NCBI GenBank assembly: GCA_003864495.1
Contig: ML133427.1
Coordinates: 1,445,247 to 1,509,246 of the forward strand
DNA: 64,000 nucleotides
Direction: 5' to 3'
Origin: Nemopilema nomurai
Taxonomy: Eukaryota > Cnidaria > Scyphozoa > Rhizostomeae > Rhizostomatidae
Shown here: positions 25,800 to 38,300 of the stretch, one piece after another
Position numbering within the stretch: the stretch's first letter is position 1
Layout of the letters: each line of letters starts with the position of its first letter
Program-made: the position numbers and the translations under genes
Notes under the pieces: generated by a model
What the model saw: only the letters and a program-made list of their open reading frames with translations
Databases searched by the model: none
Told to the model about the DNA's origin: nothing

Positions 25800-26159
25800 T
25801 GGGTTTCTACTGACTGTGTTGCTCAACCTCTATGGACGATCCAAACCATAGCTGTCTTATTTAACATGCAGAGAACACGAAGCCAGATGGGGAGAGAGAG
25901 AGAGAGAGACAGAGAGAGAGAGATATGACGTGTTGCATGTTGTGTTCTGTAGCTCTGTTTCTGACTGACTGATTGAACTTTAGAATTCTGTTTATATTGA
26001 TTATTCTAAATTAAATTTGCTGACGAGGTGAGAGAGAGGGATGAGAGAGGATGACGAAATTGTGATGTAATAGGGATGGAAAAGTCTAGGCTGAGGAGCA
26101 AGAAAATGTGTCAGCATGACATGGTGTGACAATGAAAAGTAGACAAACGAGTCACTACA
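25800..26159 (-). mobile_element. Solo-LTR-like repeat, copy 1
   Basis: Read on the minus strand this 360-bp segment starts TGTAGTGACTC and ends GTAGAAACCCA, so it has the TG...CA ends of an LTR. It is alignable over its whole length to the plus-strand segment 46551-46883, sharing AGCCTAGACTTTTCCATCC, CTCGTCAGCAAAT and ATAGAGGTTGAGCAAC in order. Its first eight bases, TGTAGTGA, equal the start of the LTR of the full retrotransposon at 58458-63643, although the bodies differ. The GA microsatellite at 25891-25923 is internal to it. No target duplication was recognised. It ends 137 bp before the start codon of the MFS gene, in antisense orientation. Confidence 0.65.
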
Positions 26160-26295
26160 AGGTAAATAAGTCCAAGTAGTGGTGCTGTATTATCACATAC
26201 GTAATGTCATTCTTTTAAATATAGTGCTTATGCAATTTTGGAGCATGTTACTGGTGTGATTGTGGAAACAGAGCGTCTGCTTTTATAGCAGTGCA

Positions 26296-28107
26296 ATGGC
26301 GAAATATGGAGCAGTGGAAGGCACTGATCCGCCGGGTGAGGACAATTCGATTGCAGTTGATGAGGCTATTTCCCTGCTAGGCATTGGCAAGGCCCAGTAC
26401 TTGTTGTTGCTGTTGACAGCCGCCGGCTACTTCGCAGTATGTACAGAGATGCTTGTGTTTGTATTCCTTCAAGATGCAGCTACTAAAGAATGGAACACCT
26501 CTGATAAGACATTCAGCCTGCTGCCATTTTGGACATCCCTTGGCTCAGTCACGGGGGGCGTTGTGTTTGCATTCTTCAGTGACAGAAAAGGAAGGAGATC
26601 ATCATACACGGTTTCCTTGGGCATCAGTAGTTTCTTTGCATTGGCCTCTGCTTTTGCAAATTCGTTCTGGCTATTCATTCTATTAAGGTACTTGCAAATA
26701 TAGGGGATTTATTTATGGCAAAATTCAGTTTTGCGAAATTTAGTCTAGTGAAATTCTTCTATGATTAAGTAAGTGTTTAACTCTCGCTTTGACACTGACA
26801 GCCAGGCTTCAATAGACGCTGATTGTTTTGTGTACAGCAGCAAGTAATTTGAATACAGATGAAATACTATTAACTCAATAAAAAAAGCCTTAACTTTATC
26901 AAATAGCCGTTTCTCCTGCCATGTTACGTCATCGGCGTTGTGCTAACCACAAGGTTACTCTCTGCCGCCTTGTAAAGCTTTCAAAGTCGATCAAATACAA
27001 ACACCCCTCCCTTGCACCCGATGCTAAAAACCAGCGATAGTATTTTTTATTTTCTGCAGATCTTTCGGATCATTCGGTAGTGGTGGAATGTTTTCTGTGA
27101 CGTTCGTCTACCTCATGGAGTTCCTCCCAACAGAAGGTCGTGGAAGGTTCATGATCGCTACTACCGCTGCAGGCTCATGCGGCGCGACCTATACCGCTGG
27201 TTTAGCGTGGATTCTTATACCCAGGCAGTCTGCTTTTCTCTTTCTCGTCCTATGTTCATTGCCTCTTATTATGGTATTCATCATCAGGTTTTTTGTCAAC
27301 GTAGAGTCACCAAGGTTCTTGGTTTCAGTTGGTGACTACGAGGGAGCAATGAAAGCACTACGCTGGGTATCGGTTCAAAACAAAAGAAAAGGCGCGCTGG
27401 ATGGACTAAGAATCGCACAAACAAACCCAGCGCTACGATCTAAAACCGAGAAAACATACAGCTATTTAGCTATCTTCTCGAAGGAATTCATTGTCCACAC
27501 CCTTCAGCTGTCATTTATATGGCTTTCGCAATCTTACGGATATTGGGGCGTCACCTCATTTTTCCCGAAATATTTGTCCCAGTACGGGGTACCTTCATAT
27601 TTTGTCATGTTCACCAACGTCTGTGCCACTTTTCCTGGGTACGTGATGGCTATTCTGTTGATAGACCGCCCGAGAATTGGGCGTTTACACACCATGAGGT
27701 TCTTCAGCTTTGGCTCTGCCTTGTCCCTATTTCTCGCTGTGTTTCTAAGAGACCAAATATCGATCTCAGTACTGTCTGTTACTGCATACTTCTTCATGGT
27801 ACCGATGTATGCAATATTGGAGATGTATGTACCAGAATGTTACCCCACGTTAATGCGAAGTACGGCTATGTCCCTGCTGAACTTGATATCCGCTATTCCT
27901 GGAATGACTGCCGCTTTCATCGGAGCCGAGATCCTTGCAATTAATAAGCATTGGTTATATCCCCTTGTTTGGGGATCGGTTTTTTTGCTACAGTTCTTGC
28001 TCACAATCACATTAAAAAAAGAGACTGTACAACGTTCTTTAGAAAAGAAAATTACAGAGACTGATCGTCTTTGCAGAGACAGCACGGTAAATTATGGTAC
28101 GAATTGA
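26296..28107 (+). CDS. MFS transporter, SV2/SVOP-like (two exons)
   Basis: Exons 26296-26687 and 27060-28107 join in phase across AAG|GTACTT and CTGCAG|ATC to give 479 residues, a normal length for a 12-helix major facilitator protein. After a hydrophilic N-terminus comes AVDEAISLLGIGKAQY, the short amphipathic segment that precedes helix 1 in SV2/SVOP proteins. The helix 2-3 loop has the MFS signature as SDRKGRRSS (residues about 97-105). A second charged loop, DRPRIGRLHTMR, precedes helix 8, and the C-terminal half keeps the RSTAMSLLN segment typical of this group. The protein should sit in a membrane and move a small organic solute; the substrate cannot be read from sequence. A start 12 codons earlier (26260) is open, but ATGGCGAAATATGG at 26296 looks like the natural start. 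SLC22 organic ion carriers are the main alternative. Confidence 0.88.
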
Positions 28108-28276
28108 ATTCTCGGAGAAACTTCTAAAGGAACAATTTAACTATTAAAGATGCTTGCAATGACGAAGATGTCTTATCTTCAGTGTTTTTAATGAGTTCCA
28201 ATGTGGAAAATGTTCTTTATGATCATTTCACCAGAGAGGTCAATACCAAAGCTGCTTTCCTGTTGCAAAAAGAATG

Positions 28277-29191
28277 ATTAATTAATGTTAACATGATGGG
28301 TATAGTAGCTATTCACGTTGTTTGGAATATAATTAATTCGAAATTTTCATATTTTTATATGAAGCAAGATTTTTAAAGTTAGATTAAAAAAAATTTAATT
28401 AATTTTAACATGATGGGTATAGTAGCTATTCACGTTGTTTGGAATATAATTAATTCGAAACTTTTCATATTTTTATATGAAGCAAGATTTTTAAAGTTAG
28501 ATTAAAAAAAATTTAATTAATTTTAACATGATGGGTATAGTAGCTATTCACGTTGTTTGGAATATAATTAATTCGAAATTTTCATATTTTTATATGAAGC
28601 AAGATTTTTAAATTTACATTAAAAACATTTAATTAATTTTAACATGATGGGTATAGTAGCTATTCACGTTGTTTAGAATATAATTTATTCGAAATTTTCA
28701 TATTTTTATATACAGCAAGATTTTTAAAGTTACATTAAAAACACTTAATTAATTTTTACATGATGGGTATAGTAGCTTTTTACATTGTTTGGAATATAAT
28801 TAATTCGAAATTTTCATATTTTTATAAAAAGCGAGATTTTTAAAGTTAGATTCAAAAAAATTTTATTAATTTTAACATGATATGTATAGTAGCTCTTCAC
28901 ATTGTTTGGAATATAATTTATTCAAAATTTTCATATTTTTATATGAAGCAAGATTTTTAAATTTACATTAAAAACATTTAATTAATTTTTACATGATGGG
29001 TTTAGTAGCTCTTCACATTGTTTGGAATATAATTTATTGAAAATTTTCATATTTTTATATGAAGCAAGATTTTAAATTTACATTAAAAACATTTTAATTA
29101 ATTTTAACATGATGGGTATAGTAGCTATTCACGTTGTTTGGAATATAATTAATTCGAAATTTTCATATTTTTATATGAAGCAAGATTTTTA
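28277..29191. repeat. AT-rich tandem repeat, 8 units of 116-118 bp
   Basis: The motif ACATGATGGGTATAGTAGCT begins units at 28291, 28408, 28526, 28642, 28758, 28875, 28991 and 29107. Each unit also has GAATATAATTAATTCGAAA, then ATTTTTATATGAAGCAAG. The first three units are nearly identical; units 5-7 are the most diverged. The array fills the space between the 3' ends of the MFS gene and the HEAT-repeat gene. Confidence 0.95.
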
Positions 29192-29386
29192 ATCACTTTA
29201 TACAATGATTTTTAATCATTTTAATCATATTTATATAATCCCTTGATCACTTTATACAAAGGGGTATATAGCATTTAGAATGGATGATAGATACAGTGAT
29301 TTCCTTACTATATAGACCAAAACACGTGAAATTCAGTATATATATAAATAATGTGATGCATCGGATTTTTTGAAAATGGAAAATAC

Positions 29387-32300
29387 TCACTTTGCAAGAA
29401 GTCCATCTCCCTTCTCGCGGTCCTGAAGAGTCCTGATAACTCTAAGATCATTCCAACGAAGAGCGTCGAATGCGTGTAGAACCTGGGTTAATATTTAACA
29501 AGACCAAATATGCATTGAAAAAGGAATCAGCAACAGCTGGTTAAAGAGGAATGATACGCCTAAAATTGTTGTTGACATGCGACAGTATTTCATGAATGTA
29601 GTTCACAGTATCACATCTTCAAGAGCCAGTCATAGGCATGGATGGTTGTAACAATGTCTAAAAAACAATTGCACTACGGCAATATGCCTAGCAAACTGAC
29701 ATGGCAGTGGATGTAGATTAGTCTTTTGGGAAGATAATTCTTAAACCTTGTATACTGACTATAATTTTAATTGGACCAAATTACGAGTTTATGATATAGA
29801 TGTGCAACTTGCAAATAGAATACTTGAAACCGTTGATCAATGTGAATATCGTATCTTGTTTCCCTTGTGCAATTAAATACAGCTAGAAATAAAGAGTCTA
29901 TTGCAAAAGCATAGATGAAAGCAGAAATATGGCAAAAGCGTATCTAAAGTGTCGTGGTGTACCTGAATGCGAACATTGACGCTGGAATCAAGTTCGAGTA
30001 TATCGAGTAGTATGCGTAGCTCCTTCTCGCCTTTCATCCGTAAAGACGACTGAAAAAATGAATGAAATTAGTAAGATTTGTTAATCAGCTATTCTAGCTG
30101 CACTAGAAACCCCATTATCAAAATCCGGTTTAAAAAAAGCTTATTCCCAACATGACAAAGCATATCACATACATTAATATCCCATTATCAGCAAGAATCT
30201 CCTGCAAAATTCATTCCGAAAGTCCAAAAGCAGAGGAATCAGATTTCGACAATCCCATAATCAGCAAACGACTGGAGAAATGCTAATTTACATAAAAGAA
30301 AATCCCATGACCAGTAGCAAGCCATAGGAATATCCAGAAATCGTCGGAAGCAAAAGAAATAATTCTAAATTTCAAAGCTTTTTTAATATCTCATCACTTA
30401 CATTTTCTAATTATTGCTTTGCCACAGGTTTCATCCGATTCCCTGGCTCCTGAGCAGAAGTTAGTCTACGCTCTTATAGGTTTAAATATCTTGAAGCTTT
30501 CTTCGTACCAAGGAGCCTTACTTTTATCGTATTTCATATTTCCTGCCTCTAGTGACACTGTTACTGATACTTGTGTCTCTAAGAATGTTTGTACTGAGCA
30601 ATAACAGTTGCCTAGAGAAAGCTGATGAGCTTACAAACCAGATACGCAGCTGGTCAGTCGAGAAATAATAAAGAAAAGGGAAGCTTACCAGCATTTGAAT
30701 GGCGCTTATCCTTACACTTTCGTTCAAGTCGTCTAGTCTCCTAGAAAAATCAGCATGATTTGGTTTTATTGAGTATCCCATGAGTATAGACCCATTGATA
30801 TGCAATGTGTCGAAAGGCTTTTAGAAAAACGCACGGTTAAAAAACTTTAATTATGTGGACTCCTTATGTGAACAATTTTCAGCACCTGTTATAACGGTGC
30901 TCTTAGCATTTAATTCTATCTTGTAAAGTACAATTGATTTCTAAAATGGAGCTCTGAATGTAATGCTCTCGATGCTGCTTGTGTTATTCTGGAGCTATTT
31001 CAGCAGAGGTAGCTCTTACTGAAATCGGTTTGTTGTAAACTTTGCGGTCCGTTAGATGATAATCATACATTATTTTACTGGCTCGTTGGATTTAATGTGA
31101 AAAGAAAATAATGATATATACTCATACATAAGGTAAATTGGAAAAATCAACTAAAAGTCGTGGAAAAAACTTTCATTTCATTTCCATCATTGTTTAAGAC
31201 GCCAAAGCGGAAAATTTAAGGTTTCTGTTTGGTGGAAGGACAACAGTCAAAGGTTGCATCGAATGAGACAATCATGTCGAGGACAAAGGTTATAGATTTA
31301 CTCACTTGTGCACTAAAAAGACTGCCTTTGGTCGCATTCCAAAATCAGTCATTACCTCCGCTATTTTCGATCGAAGTTCCTGAAACAAACACATAGTCGG
31401 AGATTACCACTATGTAAATCATAATACGAACGAAGTGTAACTTGTCCTAAAACTAACTCTGTACATGATTCTGGTAAAGGAAGTTGAGGAATGTAAATTG
31501 AAAAAAAGGCTTACTGTACTAGGATGGTTCCATAAGAGCCTTTCTAACGTATCAAATACTTTTTCGGGATCCTCCTTCGTTGCATCTGTTACGCCTACAA
31601 ACACAAGAGCAACATAAGACATTTCTGGTGTTGTTTTAAGACCCCTTTTTTCGGTTTCTATATGTCAGTGAGCTTGTATCAAAGCTTTGACAAAAATTAT
31701 CAATATTTTAAGCGAATTTGAAAAAAGCTTGAATATTAATACATGAAGTACTTGTACATACAAATATATAAAAAGAGTTTTCAAAAAAGAGTTATCTATT
31801 TGAGTATTCATTCACATGTACTTCCACCATGGCTTTTGGAAGAATTTGAAATTAGTGAAGTTTATATATAAGCAGCGAAAGCATTAAATTCGTACCAATG
31901 AACTGAAAGAGCTCAGCTGCAGAAATTCTTTGCTGTAAAAACAAGAGAAATGAAATAAAAATTGTGGACCTGATAATAAGAGCAAGAATATCGGTGCTAA
32001 TTGTCAATATGAATATTATTGTCTGTGGTTAAAAAGTTAAGATTGCGTTCTTTAGGTAAAGGACCTTTTTAGGCGGAGACAAATGATACCCTTGCTGCAT
32101 AAAGGAAAGAATCACAGTACACCGTCTATGTGATGGGAAAGGGGAACAGAAAAGGGAAGAAAACGAAGTAGAAGCAATCAAAAGTTCCTACTCGCAACTA
32201 TCCTACTCTTTAGTGTTTTACTTCTTGATGTCTTAAAAAGAAATCAACATCTATGTTTATTCTTTATCAGTACATGAATTCTTCATCAACACTAATACTA

Positions 32301-35300
32301 ATTATAAGACTTACAAATTGATACAAGAGAGTGCTTCCACCTTAGACATAAGGGATTTGGCAATAGGGTTAAAACGTTAAAAGCTGAGCCATTGAAGATC
32401 ACTTGATTCCTTAGCATTTGCAAAATTGACTCCTTTAAAACTGCAAACTAAGTACCTTTGGAAAATATCAAAGAGAGGTGTGGTATAGTTTTTAAAACTT
32501 GAAAAATCTTTAAACAAACACATAATTTATCAAGGAACAGATATATTGGCTTTTTAAGGACGGGAACTGAAAAGAGGGTACCTTCCAGTTTCTCGCATTG
32601 CTAATTTGAAATAAGAGAGAGTCGATAACGATATTGTCTTTGCAGTTCATTTGCCTGACCAATGACTCCAAGGCCTGTGAAGATAAAAATGAAGAAAAGT
32701 GGAAAAAAATCTGAGAAAACGGCTTTTGAATCATCCTGTCAAACACGCAAAGTACAAAGGGCTTACGGAGGTCATTCGTAACTAGAACTAAGGAGGGTCA
32801 ACAAAAAAAGGGAATGAAAAACGCCCGTCTGAAAATAATTCGTATTGCAACATGTAACAAGCGAGAGGCGAGAAAAGTGCCAACTTACTATGATTCCATC
32901 TTACACACTACTGAATATCTGCCTATACCACCGGAGCTCCAGCTCAACTAACTCCCAAAGCCCTCACTTGGATAGTTACAAATCTGCCTTGATTACGGTT
33001 GGTACAGACACCCACCTTGGCTCTGATAGCAAAGGATTCATCTTCTAACCGGTGATAAAGATGCCGACGTGCTGCCGAGTCAGAAACACACAAGTGGCCT
33101 AGGCAGATGGAAGCCTCAAGTGCAATGTCGTCCTCAGCCGATGAAGCCAAAGTTGACAGTGTGTCGATCAATTTCTTTATTTCATCGGTATCCTATGGGC
33201 AAAAACAATTCCAGTTTCAATTTCGCAACGGTTTCTTAGCGTTTTAAATTGTAAAACAAGAAAATGTTAATCAGGAACTATTTCTCAAGCTTCCCTTCAA
33301 TCACAAGTGTAAACGTGTCCAAAAAAGCACTGATCCAGAATGGCTTGAATTACAACAAAACGGCAACTCCATTTAAACGTGCACACCAATGTTCTCTTTA
33401 TCAAAATTATCAGAGAGCGAAACAGTAGATACCTTGGAGACAAACTGGGCATTTTTTGCACCACTGATAGCATTTAAAGCATCCAGCTGCAAATCTTTAT
33501 TCCCTAGAAAACAGCATTTAAGACAGTATAAATAACCAAAAGAATTTAACTATTATTGCTTTTACCAAAAGCTTCTTGCAAGGCTAAAACTTTGTCAAAA
33601 CATCCAGAAGGATAACACGAGCAAACAGATAGTACTAATACTATCAGCATTATTGAAGATCACTTTGAACAGTTTAGCTCACTGTACACAAAACGTTTCT
33701 GGAAGCACAATCCTAGGTATGGCTGGGGTGCCAGCATTTGTTCAGGGCAGGGGGGGGGCAAAAAGCGTGAAGATAGTGACAAAACAGTAGCAAAACGAAC
33801 TAAAATCTTTAATTAAGGAAAGAGGGGGAAGCTGCCCCTGCCATAGGAACCACTAAAGGATAGAGCCCCTAAGATGATTAGGAATCCCTAATTATTTCCA
33901 TTATTATGGGCCTTTTATTGATAAAAAACGAATTGAAATATGAAGACGAATTAAGCAAATAGATTAGCGTTCTGTATAAAACGAAACTGTAGATACTATT
34001 CAGCTTTGTAGAATCTAGCCGACGATCATTATGTAATCTAGTAATGTAATCTAGCCGACGGTCATTATGCAAATTAGAGTCAAAATAAAAAGGACTTCCT
34101 CTCTAGCAGACATTTGGCTAACAAAAGATATTTTCAAGAGATGATCTGGCTCCTTAAAGCATAGAAATGGCATACTTTTCTATATGAAACACTGAAAGAT
34201 GTCGCTACAGAGATGTCGCTCACAAAGGCAAAGGAGCATTTGAAAATTCTTCCAGCCTCGGCTTTGGTCAAATAAAAACCTCGTGAGTCACCTTTCTCGA
34301 GGCCCCTCCACAAGGTGTTGACAGCAGATGCATCCCAGGATCCTATGGCGATAAACTTCAACATCTTAGTGAGGATAAACAAGCAATTATGTTTATAAGA
34401 GGATCACATTTGCGCTAAAAATTCTACCCATCAATCAAATCCAAGTTAAATTTTACACCGGGCACCAATTATTTTGAAGGGAGAATATTTTTTCTTTTTA
34501 TGGCACACCAGGAAGATAAAAAAGACAACAATCAGCTTGCTTATCACAAAAGTTCAAATATATGATGAAAAAATATAATAATGAATTGATTGTTAATACT
34601 TAATAAGGTATGAGAGTATTCAGAAACGCATTACCTAGCTTAATAAGGCACTTGCATGCTTCATAAACAACATCTGGATTTGTTTCATCTTGAATCTATG
34701 GAAGCCAAGAAAGATGTAATCAAATTCAAGGGAAACCATAGCTGCTATTCTCTAAACAAAAAAAGTGATATTCAAAATATAGGAAATTTGCTTGGTCAGG
34801 AAAAATTACCCGCTCACGAATTGCCTCAATTGCTTTGGTGTCTGTCACATCAAGTTGAGAAAGAGTCTAAGATGATAAACACTGTAATTATCGATCATGT
34901 AGTGAATTTTATAAATGATTTTAAACGTAGTGATTCTTGCAGTACTATTTTTCAAATAAATTGCAGCCTTGATAAAGATGTGGAAATTCAATTCAATTTC
35001 TAAAGGCAATCGCATGATATCTACCTACACACCTTAAACGCATCCTTTCTGGTTTCCAGGTTTTCAGATTTGATCCCACAGTCGCCAAGAAGGTCCTGAA
35101 ATATTGAAGGAAATTCCAAATATCTGATATCAGTCTTCACATCAAAAAACCTTAGGCTTAATTCAACGGTTTTAAAAATAAAGGTTGCAAGGGCTAACAA
35201 ATAATGTATAATTTCTGAGACACTATAGTTGTGACCTGATTGGATTCTTTGTGGTTTTTATCTTTAATTAAACAGGCTTTCCAAATTGCACCTTATTCAG

Positions 35301-38300
35301 CAGTTAATACTAAATTAACCTTCCAAGCTACTCTAAGCCTTACATAGTCATCCTTCATGGGTTGATTTTCGGCCTACTCAAAACATGAGTGATTAATAAG
35401 AAGATAAATTTGTTCGACTCCATTACTTTCAGTAATATACCCAAAGCTTATATACAATCATGAGCTACCAAATGTGGTTGAAAAGATTGTCTTTAAGAAT
35501 TGACAAATGCACTCCTTTTAGAAGATTTCATCTGAAAACAAAAATGAAAACCGTCTATCTTAGATCTACAACGTCTAAACTCACTGCAACCTGCCATTAC
35601 ATTGAAGGTAAATAACATGATTCCTTAAAACTCTAAATTAATTGTTAGAAGTACTTTTTCAAGGATGTAGATAGTTTGGAGCTAAGCAATATAAAGCTAT
35701 AAGCTCAAGTAAGACAAATCTTGTGTTTATGTCTTTTTACAAAAGTTTGCTCCAAATATTGAGTGAATGGCGGATTATTCTCTCACCAAAATTCGTTTCC
35801 ACTTCAGATCATCTTGTGTGTGTATCAATTCTCTGCTTGGCTTCAACCAAGTTAAAGCTTGAAAAATAAATGACTAGCATTGACATCCTTTCGGGCATCA
35901 ACTGACACATCAATATTGCAAGTACAACTCAAAATTCCAGAAAAATAGCAAGAAGAATCATTGTGGCAGAGATATATGACATCTTTGATGGAATAGTGAA
36001 AATCAATAAAAAGCTAAGGTAAAAATATATAAGAAGATTATTAAAGAAGATTAAGGATAGATTAAAGAGCCAAAGGATATGGAAAAGTAAGGATATTTTT
36101 GGGGAAGATTTTGATTCGAAAAAAACTTTATAGCCATGATAAACATAAAACCATAGATTTTAATATAATATATAAACATAACATATAAACAATAGAGCTA
36201 AGTTGCTCTGGTAAAATGGTGATGGTTATATAGAAAGAAACATTAGGAAGAGATTACTGTAATATATCATATATATAGAAATTCAATACCTCTTAGCCTG
36301 CTAGCGGCTTTACGTAAGGAAACTGTACTTTCACCACTTCTAAAATAGATAAGTCTTTAATGAAATAGAACATCCTTCGATACAAAAATGAAGCTAAATC
36401 AGGAGGATGGGGATTTGCAGAGTAGCCACAAATGAGCCAAGTGTTCGTAAGTGTCTCTTCATGGAAGTCGACAGTGTCATGGGCGTAATGGTGATAGGTC
36501 ATAGGTCTAGGGGCCAACGGAAATATTTCGTATCTTCTATCAAAAAGTGGTTGTTTGGCTGATAATTCCTCAGCAGAATGACTCTAGCCAAATTGAAGCC
36601 TAGGTTATTAGCTTCATAAACTAAAAGTTTAAAAAAGGTAGTCAACTTGCAAATATACAAGTCTAAAAGCTAGTAATCGAAGTGTTGGTGAGAGCTACCG
36701 TTAACATTCTATCTTCTATCTTGAGGCACCATTCATCGACATCAGGTTCTTATGTTTAACTACATACAACTTGTCTTGTCTTGTCTGCATACAACTCGAA
36801 ATTTTGTTGAAACTAATAAATGTTTATCAAATTATTTCCCAAACTGGATGAACATCTATTAAAGAGACTAACCTTGAATGTATAACTTGTGGTCTTTTCT
36901 TTGTAATAGTTGCTACCTAGCAACAATAAGAAGCTTCATAACAATAGCTCTACTAAATTCAGTTAGTATTGTCTCGGTAGAAATAAATGCATAGAACTAG
37001 AGTTCCTCGTTAGAAATACTGACAACCACAAAGTGAATTGAGTAATGTAGTTGAAAAGATCCTTTTACTTCACAGAACTCAAAGCACTAAAAGAACTAAC
37101 TCAAAGAATTGTGGAACAACTCTCAGGAACTGACTTTTATCTGAAATTCAAGAAGTGGCTGGTCTGGTGTTTGATCACAAATTGATACCAGGAATAATAA
37201 AAATTATATTTCTAGGCATGTGATTTCTATGTTGTTGACTATGCTCACTTCTTTTAATTTTTGCTTCGGTCCTCTGAGGTATGACGTATGCCTTGGAATA
37301 TTCACTTCATCTAAATTGCACCATTGTTTAGAACTTCTTGGGTACTGCTTGCTGGATGTCTTCAAAACCAAGAGATAGATGAACAAAATGGCGAAAGTGT
37401 AGAAAAAAGGTTTTTTTTATACGAGATGTTTGTTCAATACTGAAAGAGCATGCAATTTAAAGGTAAGAAAACAGCGACCTAGAAGGGATGCAGCCAGTGA
37501 GGTACATAATATGGTATTCTTCTCTAAGTCTAGTAAAGCTGTTTTGCACGTTTAGCAGATACTAACGTGTGATTTATAATTATTTATTGAATAAAAGGAT
37601 CGTGGAAAAAATGTATCCAACAAATAACTAATACATCCAATGTATAGTAAAACTAAAGAGCAATCTCGGTACAGTTATTAAATGTACAATCTTAAATCAA
37701 TATCAAACATCTAATCTTGAAAATGAAAAAAAAGCTAATGCTCAGGAATAAAAGTTTAATCAAAACTCGTGTTTATGTGTTATAAAGATCTTTCGTAGTA
37801 CAAAGAATTTTTTTTACTATTATGAGGTAACAGTTATGTAAAACATGCATTGTTCCAACGTCGAAACAGTAAGGCCCTTTGACAAATTGTGCCATGAATA
37901 TATTTGATACTCCACGCTGTTATTTCTATGCATGCTTAAAGAAAACAGAAAGTTACCTTGCTCACGACCGGAAGGACAACAGATACCGGTCTGCTAAAAA
38001 GCTTATTGGCCCGCTCATCATAGTAATCCAGACTTCGTGTTTGTAATAATGGCGGCAGGTTCTCTCCGCCTTCCCTTCCGTCGCCAATTGCTTTTTGAAA
38101 CTCTCTTCTGCCTGTTAATAAAATATCAAATTAGGTCTTTTGAATGGTTCTAAGAAGAGCAAAAGAATAGCACAGCAAAGATGTGCTATTGGAGCCATCT
38201 TCTGAAAGTATAAAGAAGAACGTAAAAAGGCACGCTTTTACATAACAAGATGTTCAACACGAACGTTCACCTTTCACATAGCTTTTACATAGTAAAACTC

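Noticed and set aside
36720..36775. Minus-strand exon reading EPDVDEWCLKIEDRML
   Set aside because: Protein-like and flanked by possible splice sites, but its phase does not match the exons on either side; left out until transcripts are seen.
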